Notes: a model not told the origin generated them from the letters alone. A stretch of DNA of 64,000 nt from Ureibacillus xyleni (GCF_900217795.1 NZ_OBMQ01000016.1:1-64000); one strand, 5' to 3'. Counted from the stretch's first letter, positions 54,965 through 63,551 are shown. Numbers and translations: made by a program.

Positions 54965-55579
54965 ATGATTCAACAATTAGCAAATACGCATAAGCTCCTT
55001 ATAGAAACGGGAACTTTTAACGGAGTCGATGGAACGGCAATATTTGATCAAAACAAAACACGGCGTTATTTTTTAGAAAAACGATGGTCAGAAGGGGAGA
55101 ACATTTTTACTGCCGTGATGATGAACCCGAGCAATGCAGCGCACGATTCGTCTGATGATACCGTTGATCAAATAATAGAGGTTGCGAAAAGTCATCATTG
55201 CCACGCACTTCGGGTTGTGAACGTTTCAAGCATAATCGGTGGGACAAGTAGCAAATTAACGGCTGCACATTTTGCCTATGAATCGCTCAATTGGTCGTTT
55301 GTTTCAAATGCAATGGCAAGTGGGCAAATCGTGTTCCTAGGTTGGGGAATGAAGGGGCAAAAAGGGTTAAATCAACAAAATCACATATCAAATGCCTTTA
55401 AGAAAGTAAAAAACAAATTATACTCCTATGATGTGATGAGATCTACTGACAGAAACTATGCAAATCGACCAATCTACTATGTACCACATCCGAGACCACA
55501 GCTTGATAAAGAGAGATATTTGAATGAACCTATAAGAAAAATCGATGACATTGGGTTTTTGCAATTATTTAATGAATAA
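54965..55579 (+). CDS. DUF1643 domain protein
   Basis: 204-residue protein. Family marks: RYFLEKRWSEGENIFTAVMM, MMNPSNAAHDSSDDTVDQII, ALRVVNVSS, FLGWGMKGQKG and YYVPHPRPQLDK. Members are scattered in bacteria and phages, and their function is not established. ATG at 54965 with AGAGGAGAG about 8 nt upstream; earlier in-frame codons lie inside the previous gene. Confidence 0.88.
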   Translation: MIQQLANTHKLLIETGTFNGVDGTAIFDQNKTRRYFLEKRWSEGENIFTAVMMNPSNAAHDSSDDTVDQIIEVAKSHHCHALRVVNVSSIIGGTSSKLTAAHFAYESLNWSFVSNAMASGQIVFLGWGMKGQKGLNQQNHISNAFKKVKNKLYSYDVMRSTDRNYANRPIYYVPHPRPQLDKERYLNEPIRKIDDIGFLQLFNE

Positions 55580-55582
55580 ACG

Positions 55583-55622
55583 AAAAAACTGGTAGGGAAA
55601 ATACTTCCTCCACCAGTTTTCG
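55583..55622. terminator. bidirectional terminator
   Basis: AAAACTGGT/ACCAGTTTT stem with an inner GGAA/TTCC; T6 on the minus strand, T4 on the plus strand. Confidence 0.8.
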
Positions 55623-55625
55623 TTC

Positions 55626-56789
55626 TTATATTGATAATGTTTTTAATCGTTCAAGTGCTTTTTCCAACACTTCCACGGATTGTACAAGTGCTAAACGAAC
55701 ATATCCTTCACCATCACTACCGAAAGTCGTACCAGGAACCGTCATTACACCAGTTTGTTCAATCATTTTAAAAGCAAATGAAACACAATCTAATGGATAA
55801 GGATATTTTGCCCAAACAAACATACCGCCGTTTGATGGAGCTACTTCCCAGCCTAATTGCTTCAACCCATTCATTAGTGTTTTATGACGCTCTGCAAAAG
55901 TAGAACGTAATGGGGCAGTAATTTCTTCAGCGTGGTCTAGTGCTAAGGCAGCTGTAGATTGAATTGGGTCAAATATACCAAAATCTAAATTTGATTTTAA
56001 TTGTTTCATAATGTTAATCATTTCTGCATTCCCAACAATATACGCAACACGTGCGCCGGCTAAACTAAAACTTTTCGAAAGGGAATTAATCTCTATTCCA
56101 ACTTCTTTTGCTCCAGGTGTTGCAAGGAAGCTAATTGGACCATCTCCTGTAAAGTAAAATTCAGAATAAGCAGCATCGTGTACCACAAGAATATTATATT
56201 TCTTTGCAAATGCAATCACTTCCGTAAAGTATTCAATAGAAGGCTCCATTGGGACAGGATTTCCCGGCATATTCAAAATAAGTAATTTTGCCTTTTCAGC
56301 TACTTCCTCTGGGATTGCTGTTAGGTCAGGAAGATAGCCATTTTCAACATCTAATGGAATATAAAAGCTTTTGGCACCTGCAAGTTTAATCCCCGCATCA
56401 TAAGCAACATAACCAGGGTTCGTTGTTAAGACAATATCCTCTGGGTCGCAAAATGCTGTTGGTAAGTGAACTAAACCTTCTTGAGAACCGATTGTTTGTA
56501 GAACTTCAGTTAAAGGATCTAATTCTACTTGGTTACAACGTTTGTAATATCGACATACCGCTTCATTAAATTCTTTATTCCCCGTTAACGTATACCCATA
56601 TGAAGTTTCAAGTTTACTTTTCTCTGATAGATGATTTCGTAGCATTTCGTGAGGAGGTAAGTCTGGGCTACCTAGGCTTAAATCAATAAGCTCCATTCCT
56701 TTTGATTCTTGCTGTTTAGCAAATGCTTTTAATTGGCCAAACATAGCTGGCTCAAATAGTGACATTTTCTTAGATGGGACAATCTTCAA
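55626..56789 (-). CDS. class I/II pyridoxal-phosphate aminotransferase (DapL/PatA-like group)
   Basis: 388-residue fold-type I aminotransferase. Visible: LIDLSLGSPDLPP at the N-terminus, YGYTLTGNKEFNEAV, TIGSQEGLVHLPTAF, NPGYVAYDAGIKLAGA, LILNMPGNPVP, VVHDAAYSEFYF (PLP Asp), and NSLSKSFSLAGARVAY with the PLP-binding Lys. It resembles aminotransferases annotated as LL-diaminopimelate or aromatic aminotransferase; the substrate cannot be fixed. The TTG at 56789 has AAGGAG 9-10 nt upstream and starts LKIVPSKKMSLF; the ATGs further upstream have no site. Confidence 0.9.
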   Translation of the reverse strand: MKIVPSKKMSLFEPAMFGQLKAFAKQQESKGMELIDLSLGSPDLPPHEMLRNHLSEKSKLETSYGYTLTGNKEFNEAVCRYYKRCNQVELDPLTEVLQTIGSQEGLVHLPTAFCDPEDIVLTTNPGYVAYDAGIKLAGAKSFYIPLDVENGYLPDLTAIPEEVAEKAKLLILNMPGNPVPMEPSIEYFTEVIAFAKKYNILVVHDAAYSEFYFTGDGPISFLATPGAKEVGIEINSLSKSFSLAGARVAYIVGNAEMINIMKQLKSNLDFGIFDPIQSTAALALDHAEEITAPLRSTFAERHKTLMNGLKQLGWEVAPSNGGMFVWAKYPYPLDCVSFAFKMIEQTGVMTVPGTTFGSDGEGYVRLALVQSVEVLEKALERLKTLSI

Positions 56790-56969
56790 GGTGAAACACT
56801 CCTTATATACTTTCAAATATAAATCACATTTTAACATACTAGTTTCAAATATTCGCATTCTTTCTGAAATATAGAAAAAATAGAATAGTAACCGTGAATT
56901 ATTTTACAAATATAGAAAAACGTGAATTTTTCGATTACACTGAAGAAAACGTATGTTGGAGTGGAAAGA

Positions 56970-57773
56970 ATGATTGTACATTCATTAAGTGGACCTAGTG
57001 GAACAGGAAAGAGCACAAGTGCAATTCAATTTGCGCATGAACATGCCATTGAAGCAATAATAGATGATGGACTATTCATCGTGAACGGAGAAAAAAAAGC
57101 AGGGACTTCTGCCAAGTTTGAAAAAAATACAATTACAGCGGTTCGTCGTGCGATTTTTCAAGATGAAGCACATCGAAAAGAAGTGGCAGAGTCGATTGCA
57201 CAAAATCATATTCAATCTCTTTTAATTATTGGCACTTCCGATAAAATGACAAAACAAATTGCCAATCGATTGAATTTAGGGAAGATCGATTATTTTCATT
57301 ATATAGAAGATGTTCGTTCTGCGCGGGAAATTCAAATGGCGAAGTTTGTAAGAGGCACGCAAGGAAAACACGTTATGCCAATTCCGTATAAACAGGTCGA
57401 ACAAAATTTCTTTAAACGGTTTATTCAACGAGGCTTTGAAATTATTTCAAAAAATCGCGTGAAATTAGGGGAGACGACCATTGTGCAGCCGGATTTTCAT
57501 CAAGAAACAATCGAAATTTCAAAAAATGTTTATATTCAATTATTAAAATATACGGTAGAACAAGTTGAATTCATTATAAAAATAGAATCAATACATTTCA
57601 CGATGAAGCAATATCAGCCAAATGTAGAATTAACGGTATATATCCAAGCACCTGTAAATTATGATGTTATGGACAAAATGCGCGGCGTTCAAAAGCTCCT
57701 GAGCCAGCAATTTCTCAAACATTTCGAATTCGAACCAGCAACGATTCGCATTTTTATAAAAGGGATTCAATAA
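56970..57773 (+). CDS. P-loop NTPase with C-terminal Asp23/Gls24-like domain
   Basis: 267-residue protein. N-terminal nucleotide-binding domain with Walker A LSGPSGTGKSTSAIQFA right at the start, IDDGLFIVNG, LLIIGTSDKM and FHYIEDVRSAREI; the C-terminal 90 residues (ETIEISKNVYIQLLKYTVEQ; VQKLLSQQFLKHFEFEPATI) look like an Asp23/Gls24 envelope-stress domain. The fusion is seen in uncharacterised Bacillales proteins. Function unknown. ATG at 56970 with GGAGTGG about 6 nt upstream. Divergent from the aminotransferase gene. Confidence 0.8.
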   Translation: MIVHSLSGPSGTGKSTSAIQFAHEHAIEAIIDDGLFIVNGEKKAGTSAKFEKNTITAVRRAIFQDEAHRKEVAESIAQNHIQSLLIIGTSDKMTKQIANRLNLGKIDYFHYIEDVRSAREIQMAKFVRGTQGKHVMPIPYKQVEQNFFKRFIQRGFEIISKNRVKLGETTIVQPDFHQETIEISKNVYIQLLKYTVEQVEFIIKIESIHFTMKQYQPNVELTVYIQAPVNYDVMDKMRGVQKLLSQQFLKHFEFEPATIRIFIKGIQ

Positions 57774-57778
57774 AATAG

Positions 57779-57814
57779 AAAACTGCCTTTCCACTTTAGG
57801 GGAGGCAGTTTTTA
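57779..57814. terminator. bidirectional terminator
   Basis: AAAACTGCCT/AGGCAGTTTT with T runs on both strands, between convergent genes. Confidence 0.85.
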
Positions 57815-57824
57815 AATTTACGTA

Positions 57825-59189
57825 TTATTTCTTGTTCCCGATAGCAACAACTTTTTTCCCGACGGATACATACAACATTCCCGATTCTCCAATTGTGATG
57901 TCTCCAATTCGGTCTTTTAAATTCATTTTCCAATTCTGTTTTCCGTATGGGTCATAAGAATAGAGAAGTCCATCCTCTGTTCCAACAAAAACGGTTCCAT
58001 TTTGACCAACCACAATGGTATTTACCCATGAACCTGTTTCACGAACCCAATTTTGTTTATTATTCAAACTTACTAAATCGTCCATATGATAATAATGATA
58101 GTCTAGTACCCAATCAAGAACATCCGCTTCTTCGTCATAAGTTTGGCGCATTTTTTCATTAATAGGTGCATTAGTAAGATCCGTTAAACGAATAGAGTAT
58201 AATCGTCCATTTTCATCGCCTGTATAGATCTGTTGATTACGAGTAAGAGCTGCAGTAGTCGAAACGCGTGCCCCGTAAGTATAAGTAGTACCATCAGACT
58301 TATTATCAGTTCGGTCTAATCGTATCTCCCATTTTGCTGTGCCATCTGGGTTCATAGCGACAAAACCACCTGTATATGAGCCGAAATATAAGGTTTCATC
58401 AGGGCCCACAACAGGAGAAGAAAATTCGGTCATCAGCTCGCCCATATAGTCCTTTATAAATTCACGATGCTTAAAATAATTGTTTTGTGCAAACAGATAG
58501 CCGCTTTTCGTGATAGCTGGAGCTGTTTGAAAACCATACATCTTGTTTTTATGGCTCCAAATGATTTTTCCTTTCGAATTGACAGCATATAGTCCACCAT
58601 CTAAAGTATAATAATTTCCTGTACCAATATAAATGTTCCCATCTTTATCTAAAATAGGAGTCCCATTCACTATTTCTGAAAAAGTAACTTTCCACTTAAG
58701 CTTACCGTTCGGATTAAATGCTAATAAACCACCTAAACATTGATTGAGTTTACAAACTTTATTATCTTTACTAGCGAATTGTGTACTAGCCCCGATATAA
58801 ATTGTTCCATCTTTTCCGATGACAGGAGTAGATCGAGCTTCAACTCCTTGTCCAAGAGAATATTGCCATTTCACTTTCCCTTTTGAAGAAATAGCATAGA
58901 TTCCGTCAAGAAAACCGGAATAAATCGTTCCATCTTTGCCAATGACTAGCCCTGTTGTAATCCAATTTTTGGTACTAAACTGCCATTTGATTTCTGGTTT
59001 CGTTGGGCCATTAAAACGAGAATGCTTTGACCAGTTCTCGGAAGTTGGCTGGATCGCATTTAAGTCATATGCACCTTTCTCATAACCATCTCCTTGGTTA
59101 AATGGAGTTGCTGCATGTGACATTTGTGTGGTGAAGATTGTACCGAATACAGCTAACAATAAGATGACTAAAGTTTTAATATTCTTCAA
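57825..59189 (-). CDS. secreted PQQ-like beta-propeller repeat protein
   Basis: 454-residue exported protein, signal peptide ending MSHAA-T. About eight repeats of the beta-propeller pattern: IGKDGTIYSGFLDGIYAISS, GKVKWQYSL, GKDGTIYIGAST, KGKIIWSH, NPDGTAKWEI, QNGTVFVGTEDGLLYSYDPY. These match outer PQQ-like (BamB-type) repeats. No catalytic residues are evident; a binding or scaffold role at the cell surface is likely. Single gene with its own AAGGGG site. A Cys pair (KVCKLNQCL) could form a disulfide. Confidence 0.88.
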   Translation of the reverse strand: MKNIKTLVILLLAVFGTIFTTQMSHAATPFNQGDGYEKGAYDLNAIQPTSENWSKHSRFNGPTKPEIKWQFSTKNWITTGLVIGKDGTIYSGFLDGIYAISSKGKVKWQYSLGQGVEARSTPVIGKDGTIYIGASTQFASKDNKVCKLNQCLGGLLAFNPNGKLKWKVTFSEIVNGTPILDKDGNIYIGTGNYYTLDGGLYAVNSKGKIIWSHKNKMYGFQTAPAITKSGYLFAQNNYFKHREFIKDYMGELMTEFSSPVVGPDETLYFGSYTGGFVAMNPDGTAKWEIRLDRTDNKSDGTTYTYGARVSTTAALTRNQQIYTGDENGRLYSIRLTDLTNAPINEKMRQTYDEEADVLDWVLDYHYYHMDDLVSLNNKQNWVRETGSWVNTIVVGQNGTVFVGTEDGLLYSYDPYGKQNWKMNLKDRIGDITIGESGMLYVSVGKKVVAIGNKK

Positions 59190-59270
59190 AAATTCCCCTT
59201 CTTTCTATTTAAATATAAATATAAAGTACCATATATTCTATCTATTGGGATATAGTGGGGGAGTAAGAAA

Positions 59271-59312
59271 AATAAAAAAGGTGACTACAAATTTCTATTT
59301 GCGTCACCTTTA
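59271..59312 (-). terminator. terminator of the enoyl-CoA hydratase-like gene
   Basis: On the minus strand, AAAGGTGAC/GTCACCTTT followed by T5ATTTTT. Confidence 0.8.
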
Positions 59313-59317
59313 CGATT

Positions 59318-60109
59318 TTATTTTCTACTAAATTGTGGTTGTCTCTTTTCAACAAATGCGCGGACACCTTCAGGAAAGTCATTCGGATCAACAAATGGTG
59401 TGGAAGATTGCCATAAAACCGGTGCTGAATCTAAACACTCTTTTACAGAACGCTTTACAGCAAGTAATGAAGCAGGGGACATCCCAGCAACTAATTTTCC
59501 CATACGAATGGCAAATTTATTTAAATCTTTCTCCGCAACTAAATAATTTAGCATACCTGCTTTAAATGCTTCTTCCGCTTTATATAAACGACCTGTAAAA
59601 ACAAAGTCCTTTGTTGCAGAAGGACCTACTAAGTCAACAAGGCGTTTTGCAAATTTATTATTTAATGTGATGCCGAGTTTTCCAACAGGTATTCCCATGC
59701 GAGCTTTATCAGAACCAATTCGGATATCACAAGCTAAGGCTAACTCAAGACCCGCACCCATTGCTGGACCATTAATCACCCCAATAACAGGTAGTGGCAA
59801 GTTTTCGATAGTTGAAATTGTTTTTTCCATATGAACAAATGCTTCTTCTGCTTTTTCTAATGAAACAGAATTAAACTCTTTTATATCAGAGCCGGCCGTG
59901 AAATTTTCCCCAGACCCACGTAACAATAACACTTTATTTTTTGGATTATCAAGAGTTTGTAAAGCAATTTTAGCTAATTGATCCCACATATTTGCCGTTA
60001 ATGCGTTTTTTGCTTGTGGTCGATGAATTGTTATTATTGCTAAGCCAGCAGTTTCTTGATAAATAATTTTTGCATCTTCTTCTTCTAGGCGAGTAGTACG
60101 AACTTGCAT
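59318..60109 (-). CDS. enoyl-CoA hydratase/isomerase family protein, one catalytic Glu altered
   Basis: 263-residue crotonase-fold protein. Oxyanion-hole segment NFTAGSDIKEFNS, and GPAMGAGLELALACDIRIGS carrying the first catalytic Glu. At the second catalytic position, where hydratases have P-E, this protein reads MGIPVGKLGITL, i.e. Val in place of Glu, so it may be an isomerase, hydrolase or other crotonase activity rather than a hydratase. The ATG at 60109 has AAGGGGG 9 nt upstream. No fatty-acid-oxidation partners are adjacent. Confidence 0.86.
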   Translation of the reverse strand: MQVRTTRLEEEDAKIIYQETAGLAIITIHRPQAKNALTANMWDQLAKIALQTLDNPKNKVLLLRGSGENFTAGSDIKEFNSVSLEKAEEAFVHMEKTISTIENLPLPVIGVINGPAMGAGLELALACDIRIGSDKARMGIPVGKLGITLNNKFAKRLVDLVGPSATKDFVFTGRLYKAEEAFKAGMLNYLVAEKDLNKFAIRMGKLVAGMSPASLLAVKRSVKECLDSAPVLWQSSTPFVDPNDFPEGVRAFVEKRQPQFSRK

Positions 60110-60236
60110 GCAAAACATCCCCCTTAGTTTGTTTCCCACAGTATATACTACAATAATTTTTACTCCTACTATTTTGTGAATATTCAAGAAAATTATGACA
60201 AAGGTTAGACAAATTGGACAACTTTTATAAAACCAA

Positions 60237-60332
60237 CATATTATCCGACACTTAAATTTATTGGGAATAAAATAAAGTCTGGCAATTAACTAAAAATTAG
60301 GGAGGTAAATTTTTGCACATTATCCGACACTT
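60237..60332. promoter_or_regulatory. twin 17-bp repeats, candidate operator
   Basis: CATATTATCCGACACTT at 60237-60253 and CACATTATCCGACACTT at 60316-60332 differ at one base and are 79 bp apart. The second copy overlaps a promoter ahead of the recombinase-like gene. Confidence 0.75.
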
Positions 60333-60341
60333 TTATATAAT
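60313..60341 (+). promoter_or_regulatory. predicted sigma-A promoter of the recombinase-like gene
   Basis: TTGCAC, 17-nt spacer, TATAAT; the spacer is mostly the second 17-bp repeat, a typical repressor-site layout. Confidence 0.6.
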
Positions 60342-60417
60342 GGAATTAATTACTAACACGAACAACAACAACGAGAAAACAAGAAAATTCACGCCATTCT
60401 AATAAGGAAGTGAGGAA

Positions 60418-61272
60418 TTGACCTTGATCAATTTTTACCAAGCTTATCTTGAATCACTAAACAAATCACCACATACAATCAAACAGTATTGTATTGATAG
60501 TGAGCAATTTTTAAAATTCTTGGAAGAAAATAAAGTATCGTTGGATTCGGACATAACAAAGGTAGTCAAAAATTATATCACTTATTTACTTGATAAATAT
60601 GACTCAATCACATCGGTCAATCGCAAAATCTCTTCATTAAAAAACTTCCTAAATTTTTTGCACATGCGTAATCTGATACAACTTGTACCAGTTGATGAGC
60701 TTAAACCACTGAGGGATCATGAAAAGAAAATTAACATGCTACCATCGAATGAGTTGAAAAAAGTATTGCGCGTATGGTTTGATGTTTACTCAGGCACTGA
60801 AGATGAGGAATTCAAATGGATTGCATTAAGGAATTTTTGTATTGTAAGGTTAATGGCAGAACTTAGTTTAAAGCCAGCAGAAGTTGTGAAAATGAAATGG
60901 ACGCATATCCAAAACAATACCATCTCCATACGAACACGGAAGAGAGCTAGAAAATTGGATGTTTCAAGGAGTATGTTAAATTGGTTAGCAATTTTTAAGA
61001 AAGAAAAAGAAAACTTATTCCCCGAAAGTATTAGTGTAGACTATATTTGGTTAGGCGTTGGAAATAGAAGAAATCACCCGATCACTGAAAAAACAATTGA
61101 ACGGATTTTTCATTTCATTTCAAAACAACTAGAATTGAAAGTGACCGCGATGACGATACGTTATTCAACTATTCGCGAAGAAGTTTTAAAAACAACTGAT
61201 TCAGAAGTTTACAAACAGTTTGGATACGCAAGAAATAGTGTATTACAGGAACGATTAAGAAGATTTTCGTAA
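60418..61272 (+). CDS. tyrosine-recombinase-like protein with degenerate active site
   Basis: 284-residue protein with XerC/D architecture: SAM-like N-terminal domain (FYQAYLESLNKSPHTIKQY, LKNFLNFLHMRNLI) and a C-terminal catalytic-type domain. The usual residues are mostly replaced: the first Arg (GLRxxEL) is Lys in LSLKPAEVVKMKW, HxLRH reads MTIRY, LGH reads FGY, and no Tyr lies where the nucleophile belongs (NSVLQERLRRF). Only the second Arg remains. DNA binding without recombination is inferred. TTG start (60418, or 60424) with AAGGAAGTGAGG upstream. Not next to phage genes. Related inactive Xer-like proteins exist in Firmicutes. Confidence 0.82.
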   Translation: MTLINFYQAYLESLNKSPHTIKQYCIDSEQFLKFLEENKVSLDSDITKVVKNYITYLLDKYDSITSVNRKISSLKNFLNFLHMRNLIQLVPVDELKPLRDHEKKINMLPSNELKKVLRVWFDVYSGTEDEEFKWIALRNFCIVRLMAELSLKPAEVVKMKWTHIQNNTISIRTRKRARKLDVSRSMLNWLAIFKKEKENLFPESISVDYIWLGVGNRRNHPITEKTIERIFHFISKQLELKVTAMTIRYSTIREEVLKTTDSEVYKQFGYARNSVLQERLRRFS

Positions 61273-61292
61273 AAAATTTAACAGGGGAGATT

Positions 61293-62153
61293 ATGAGTAA
61301 CTTGAGTCCAAATAATTGTAGTTTAATATTAGAAGGCGGCACTTTCCGTACAATTTATACAGCCGGAATTTTAGATTCTTTTTTAGACCATAAGCTAATG
61401 ATGCCTTATATAGTCGGGATTTCTGCTGGCGCGATTAATGCTTGTTCTTATGTTTCGAGACAAAAAGAACGTACATTTCGCGTGCTAGCGGATTATCGCC
61501 ATGATAAACGTTATATGGGGTTTCGTAATTTCCTGAAAGAAAAAAGTTTATTTGGCTTAGACTTTGCCTATGATGTCGTACCTAACCAACTCGATTTGTT
61601 TGATTGGGATACGTATAAAAAACATGATGGCACCGTGTTATTTGGTGTGACAAACGCATTAACCGGCAACATTGAATATATGAATGCATTGGAAATGGAT
61701 AAAAAATGTACGATGTTAAGAGCAACATGTGCAATCCCAATGCTATTTCCAGAAATAAAAATTAATGAAACTCCTTACTTCGATGGGGGACTAGCTGATC
61801 CCATTCCAATTCGAAAAGCGTTGGAGGATGGCTATGATAAGCATGTCATTATTTTAACGAGACCTCAAGGATATCGAAAGCAAATGGACCGCCAAAGTAA
61901 ATGGGTGATGCGTCTATTACGTAAAAAATACCCGAAACTTGTTGAACAGATGGCCGTTAGAGTGGATAAGTACAATCAAACGGTAGAATTTTGTGAGAAG
62001 TTAGAGCAAGAGGGGAAAGCCATAATTTTCAGACCTGAATTCGCATTAAACAGTATGGAAAAAAATGTGTTAAACATGCGTCAAGGATATGAAATGGGCT
62101 ATAAACTCGGCAACGAACGACTTTCCCAATTACAACAGTTTTTTAACAAATAA
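61293..62153 (+). CDS. patatin-like phospholipase family protein
   Basis: 286-residue serine lipid acyl hydrolase. LILEGGTFRTIYTAGILD forms the oxyanion loop, VGISAGAINAC holds the nucleophile Ser (GxSxG), and YFDGGLADPIPI the catalytic Asp (DGG). The later part (VIILTRPQGYRK; EKNVLNMRQGYEMGYKLG) is like YjjU-type patatins. Start ATG with GGGGAG upstream, 21 nt after the recombinase-like gene. No signal peptide; cytoplasmic or membrane-peripheral. Confidence 0.92.
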   Translation: MSNLSPNNCSLILEGGTFRTIYTAGILDSFLDHKLMMPYIVGISAGAINACSYVSRQKERTFRVLADYRHDKRYMGFRNFLKEKSLFGLDFAYDVVPNQLDLFDWDTYKKHDGTVLFGVTNALTGNIEYMNALEMDKKCTMLRATCAIPMLFPEIKINETPYFDGGLADPIPIRKALEDGYDKHVIILTRPQGYRKQMDRQSKWVMRLLRKKYPKLVEQMAVRVDKYNQTVEFCEKLEQEGKAIIFRPEFALNSMEKNVLNMRQGYEMGYKLGNERLSQLQQFFNK

Positions 62154-62172
62154 CATACAGAAGGAGCAGCGA

Positions 62173-62604
62173 ATGATGCTAAAAGAAACAGTTTTTGAAC
62201 AATTAAAGAAAGCAATGAAAGAAAAGGATGCACTAGCGAAAGGAGTGCTTACTTTATTAAAATCAGCTTTAGATAAAGAAGAGAAAGAAAAGGGAGCACA
62301 ACTAACTTCAGAAGAGGAAATTGCGATCGTAAACCGTGAAATCAAACAAACAAACCAAGCATTAGACGGTGCAAAACAAGCAAATCGTGAAGACCTAATT
62401 GAAAAAGAAGAAAGCAAACTGACAATTTTAAAAAGTTTCCTTCCAAAACAATTAACAGAAGAAGAGATAGTTTCGGTTTTAACAGAAGCTGGTGTAGCAA
62501 AAGGCATGAACATGGGAGAAGCCATGAAAATAGCAAAACCACTATTAACGGGTAAGGCAGATGGTGCTACAATCTCCAAAGTAGTGAAGTCTTTAATTTC
62601 ATAA
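62173..62604 (+). CDS. yqeY: GatB/YqeY family protein
   Basis: 143-residue helical protein of the YqeY family, related to the tail of the GatB amidotransferase subunit; thought to act near tRNA but unproven. KETVFEQLKKAMKEKD, LTLLKSALDKEEKEKG, LTILKSFLPKQLTEEEI and GKADGATISKVVKSLI are typical. AAGGAGC 6-9 nt before the ATG pair at 62173/62176. It ends at a strong terminator. Confidence 0.92.
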   Translation: MMLKETVFEQLKKAMKEKDALAKGVLTLLKSALDKEEKEKGAQLTSEEEIAIVNREIKQTNQALDGAKQANREDLIEKEESKLTILKSFLPKQLTEEEIVSVLTEAGVAKGMNMGEAMKIAKPLLTGKADGATISKVVKSLIS

Positions 62605-62616
62605 TAAAGCTTTTGG

Positions 62617-62660
62617 CGAGTAGATGAGACAAATTGTCATGCATCTACTCGTATTTTTTT
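62617..62660 (+). terminator. terminator after yqeY
   Basis: Perfect 10-bp stem CGAGTAGATG/CATCTACTCG followed by T7. Confidence 0.88.
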
Positions 62661-62678
62661 GCACAACTGATTAAAGCA

Positions 62679-62815
62679 GACTTCATGGCAGTGGTGAACG
62701 AAAATATCCCGAGTTGAAAAAATAATTGTAGTGACGTTCATTTCCCCCGGATAAACGACAAATCACCATGGAAAAGTGAACAATAGAGGGATCTTTCCCA
62801 ATGCATGACCACGCA
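62679..62815. repeat. eroded fourth array of the 52-bp repeat family
   Basis: GACTTCATGGCAGTGGTGAACG at 62679 and GACGTTCATTTCCCCCGGATAAACGAC at 62733 (54 bp apart), each followed by an A-rich spacer, plus a weaker unit near 62790. They keep the TTCAT-N-(G)TGAAC skeleton of the other arrays. It lies in the 370-bp gap between yqeY and the microprotein promoter. Confidence 0.5.
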
Positions 62816-62892
62816 AAACGATAAAAACTGCTCAAGGCCATGTATCCAATGAAATAGAAAAATTTTAATCTTTCTTTTTTTCAGAAAAGTCA

Positions 62893-62921
62893 TTGACAAG
62901 AAAAAAAGTCTGTACTATATT
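62893..62921 (+). promoter_or_regulatory. sigma-A promoter of the microprotein pair
   Basis: TTGACA, 17-nt spacer, TATATT, near consensus. Confidence 0.72.
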
Positions 62922-62975
62922 AAAAACATAAAACAACAACTGTTATAGTACAACTAACTAAAGGAGAGATGATTT

Positions 62976-63131
62976 ATGTCAATGTATCGAGAAGGTTATG
63001 AATATTATGTTTCTAAATGTGAGGATTTCGGTCTTGAACCAATCAATTTTTATTATTACGTACAACAATTATCCCAAGAGCAACTTGACGCGTACAATCA
63101 GCAAGCACAAGAAATGAAAGGAAGTATGTAA
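62976..63131 (+). CDS. 51-residue microprotein, paralogue of the next
   Basis: Short gene with AAAGGAGAG 7 nt before its ATG and a near-consensus promoter 55 nt upstream. Product: MSMYREGYEYYVSKCEDFG, LEPINFYYYVQQ, LSQEQLDAYNQQAQEMKGSM. It aligns without gaps to the next small protein, sharing GYEYY, C, GLEP, NF, Y and LSQEQLDAYN. Tyr-rich and acidic, likely a small helical cytoplasmic protein. No family recognised. It is separated from the next gene by a single base. Confidence 0.82.
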   Translation: MSMYREGYEYYVSKCEDFGLEPINFYYYVQQLSQEQLDAYNQQAQEMKGSM

Positions 63132-63132
63132 G

Positions 63133-63297
63133 ATGGTTGATTATAGAATCGGTTATGAATATTACAAACAAGCTTGCCAACAACACGGCTTAGAACCAGT
63201 AAATTTTAATTACTTTATTCTTAATTTATCCCAAGAACAGCTAGATGCATATAATGAGCGAGCCGAACAGAAAAGAGGTCGAGAATTTGAAAAGTAA
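63133..63297 (+). CDS. 54-residue microprotein, paralogue of the previous
   Basis: Second member of the pair: MVDYRIGYEYYKQACQQHG, LEPVNFNYFILN, LSQEQLDAYNERAEQKRG and a charged end. About half the residues are identical to the first microprotein, while synonymous positions differ freely, which is good evidence that both are translated. AAGGAAG lies 6-7 nt before the ATG. The pair ends at a clear terminator. Function unknown. Confidence 0.82.
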   Translation: MVDYRIGYEYYKQACQQHGLEPVNFNYFILNLSQEQLDAYNERAEQKRGREFEK

Positions 63298-63319
63298 TCT
63301 TAAAAAATGTCAATCTTAG

Positions 63320-63362
63320 CAACCTAACTTGTCTCGTAAACAAGTAGGTTGTTTTTTTTTTA
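63320..63362 (+). terminator. terminator of the microprotein pair
   Basis: CAACCTAACTTG/CAAGTAGGTTG stem with one bulge, then T9 or more. Confidence 0.85.
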
Positions 63363-63551
63363 ACAAAACATTAATAATTTAATCACAACATGCTTCTGAT
63401 TTAGTGATACAATAGCAATAACGATAAAATTCGACAAACGATAGACATTTTTCAACAATAAACTACTATTTTTTATTCGTTATTAGTATTATAATAGCAA
63501 AATAAACTCTAGATATTTTGAGATATTGTAATCGATGAGTGGAGGTAAAAT

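Noticed and set aside
60418-61272. Prophage or integrative element boundary because of the integrase-like gene
   Set aside because: The active site is degenerate, no phage or conjugation genes are near and no tRNA is adjacent. The 17-bp repeats look like operators rather than att sites.
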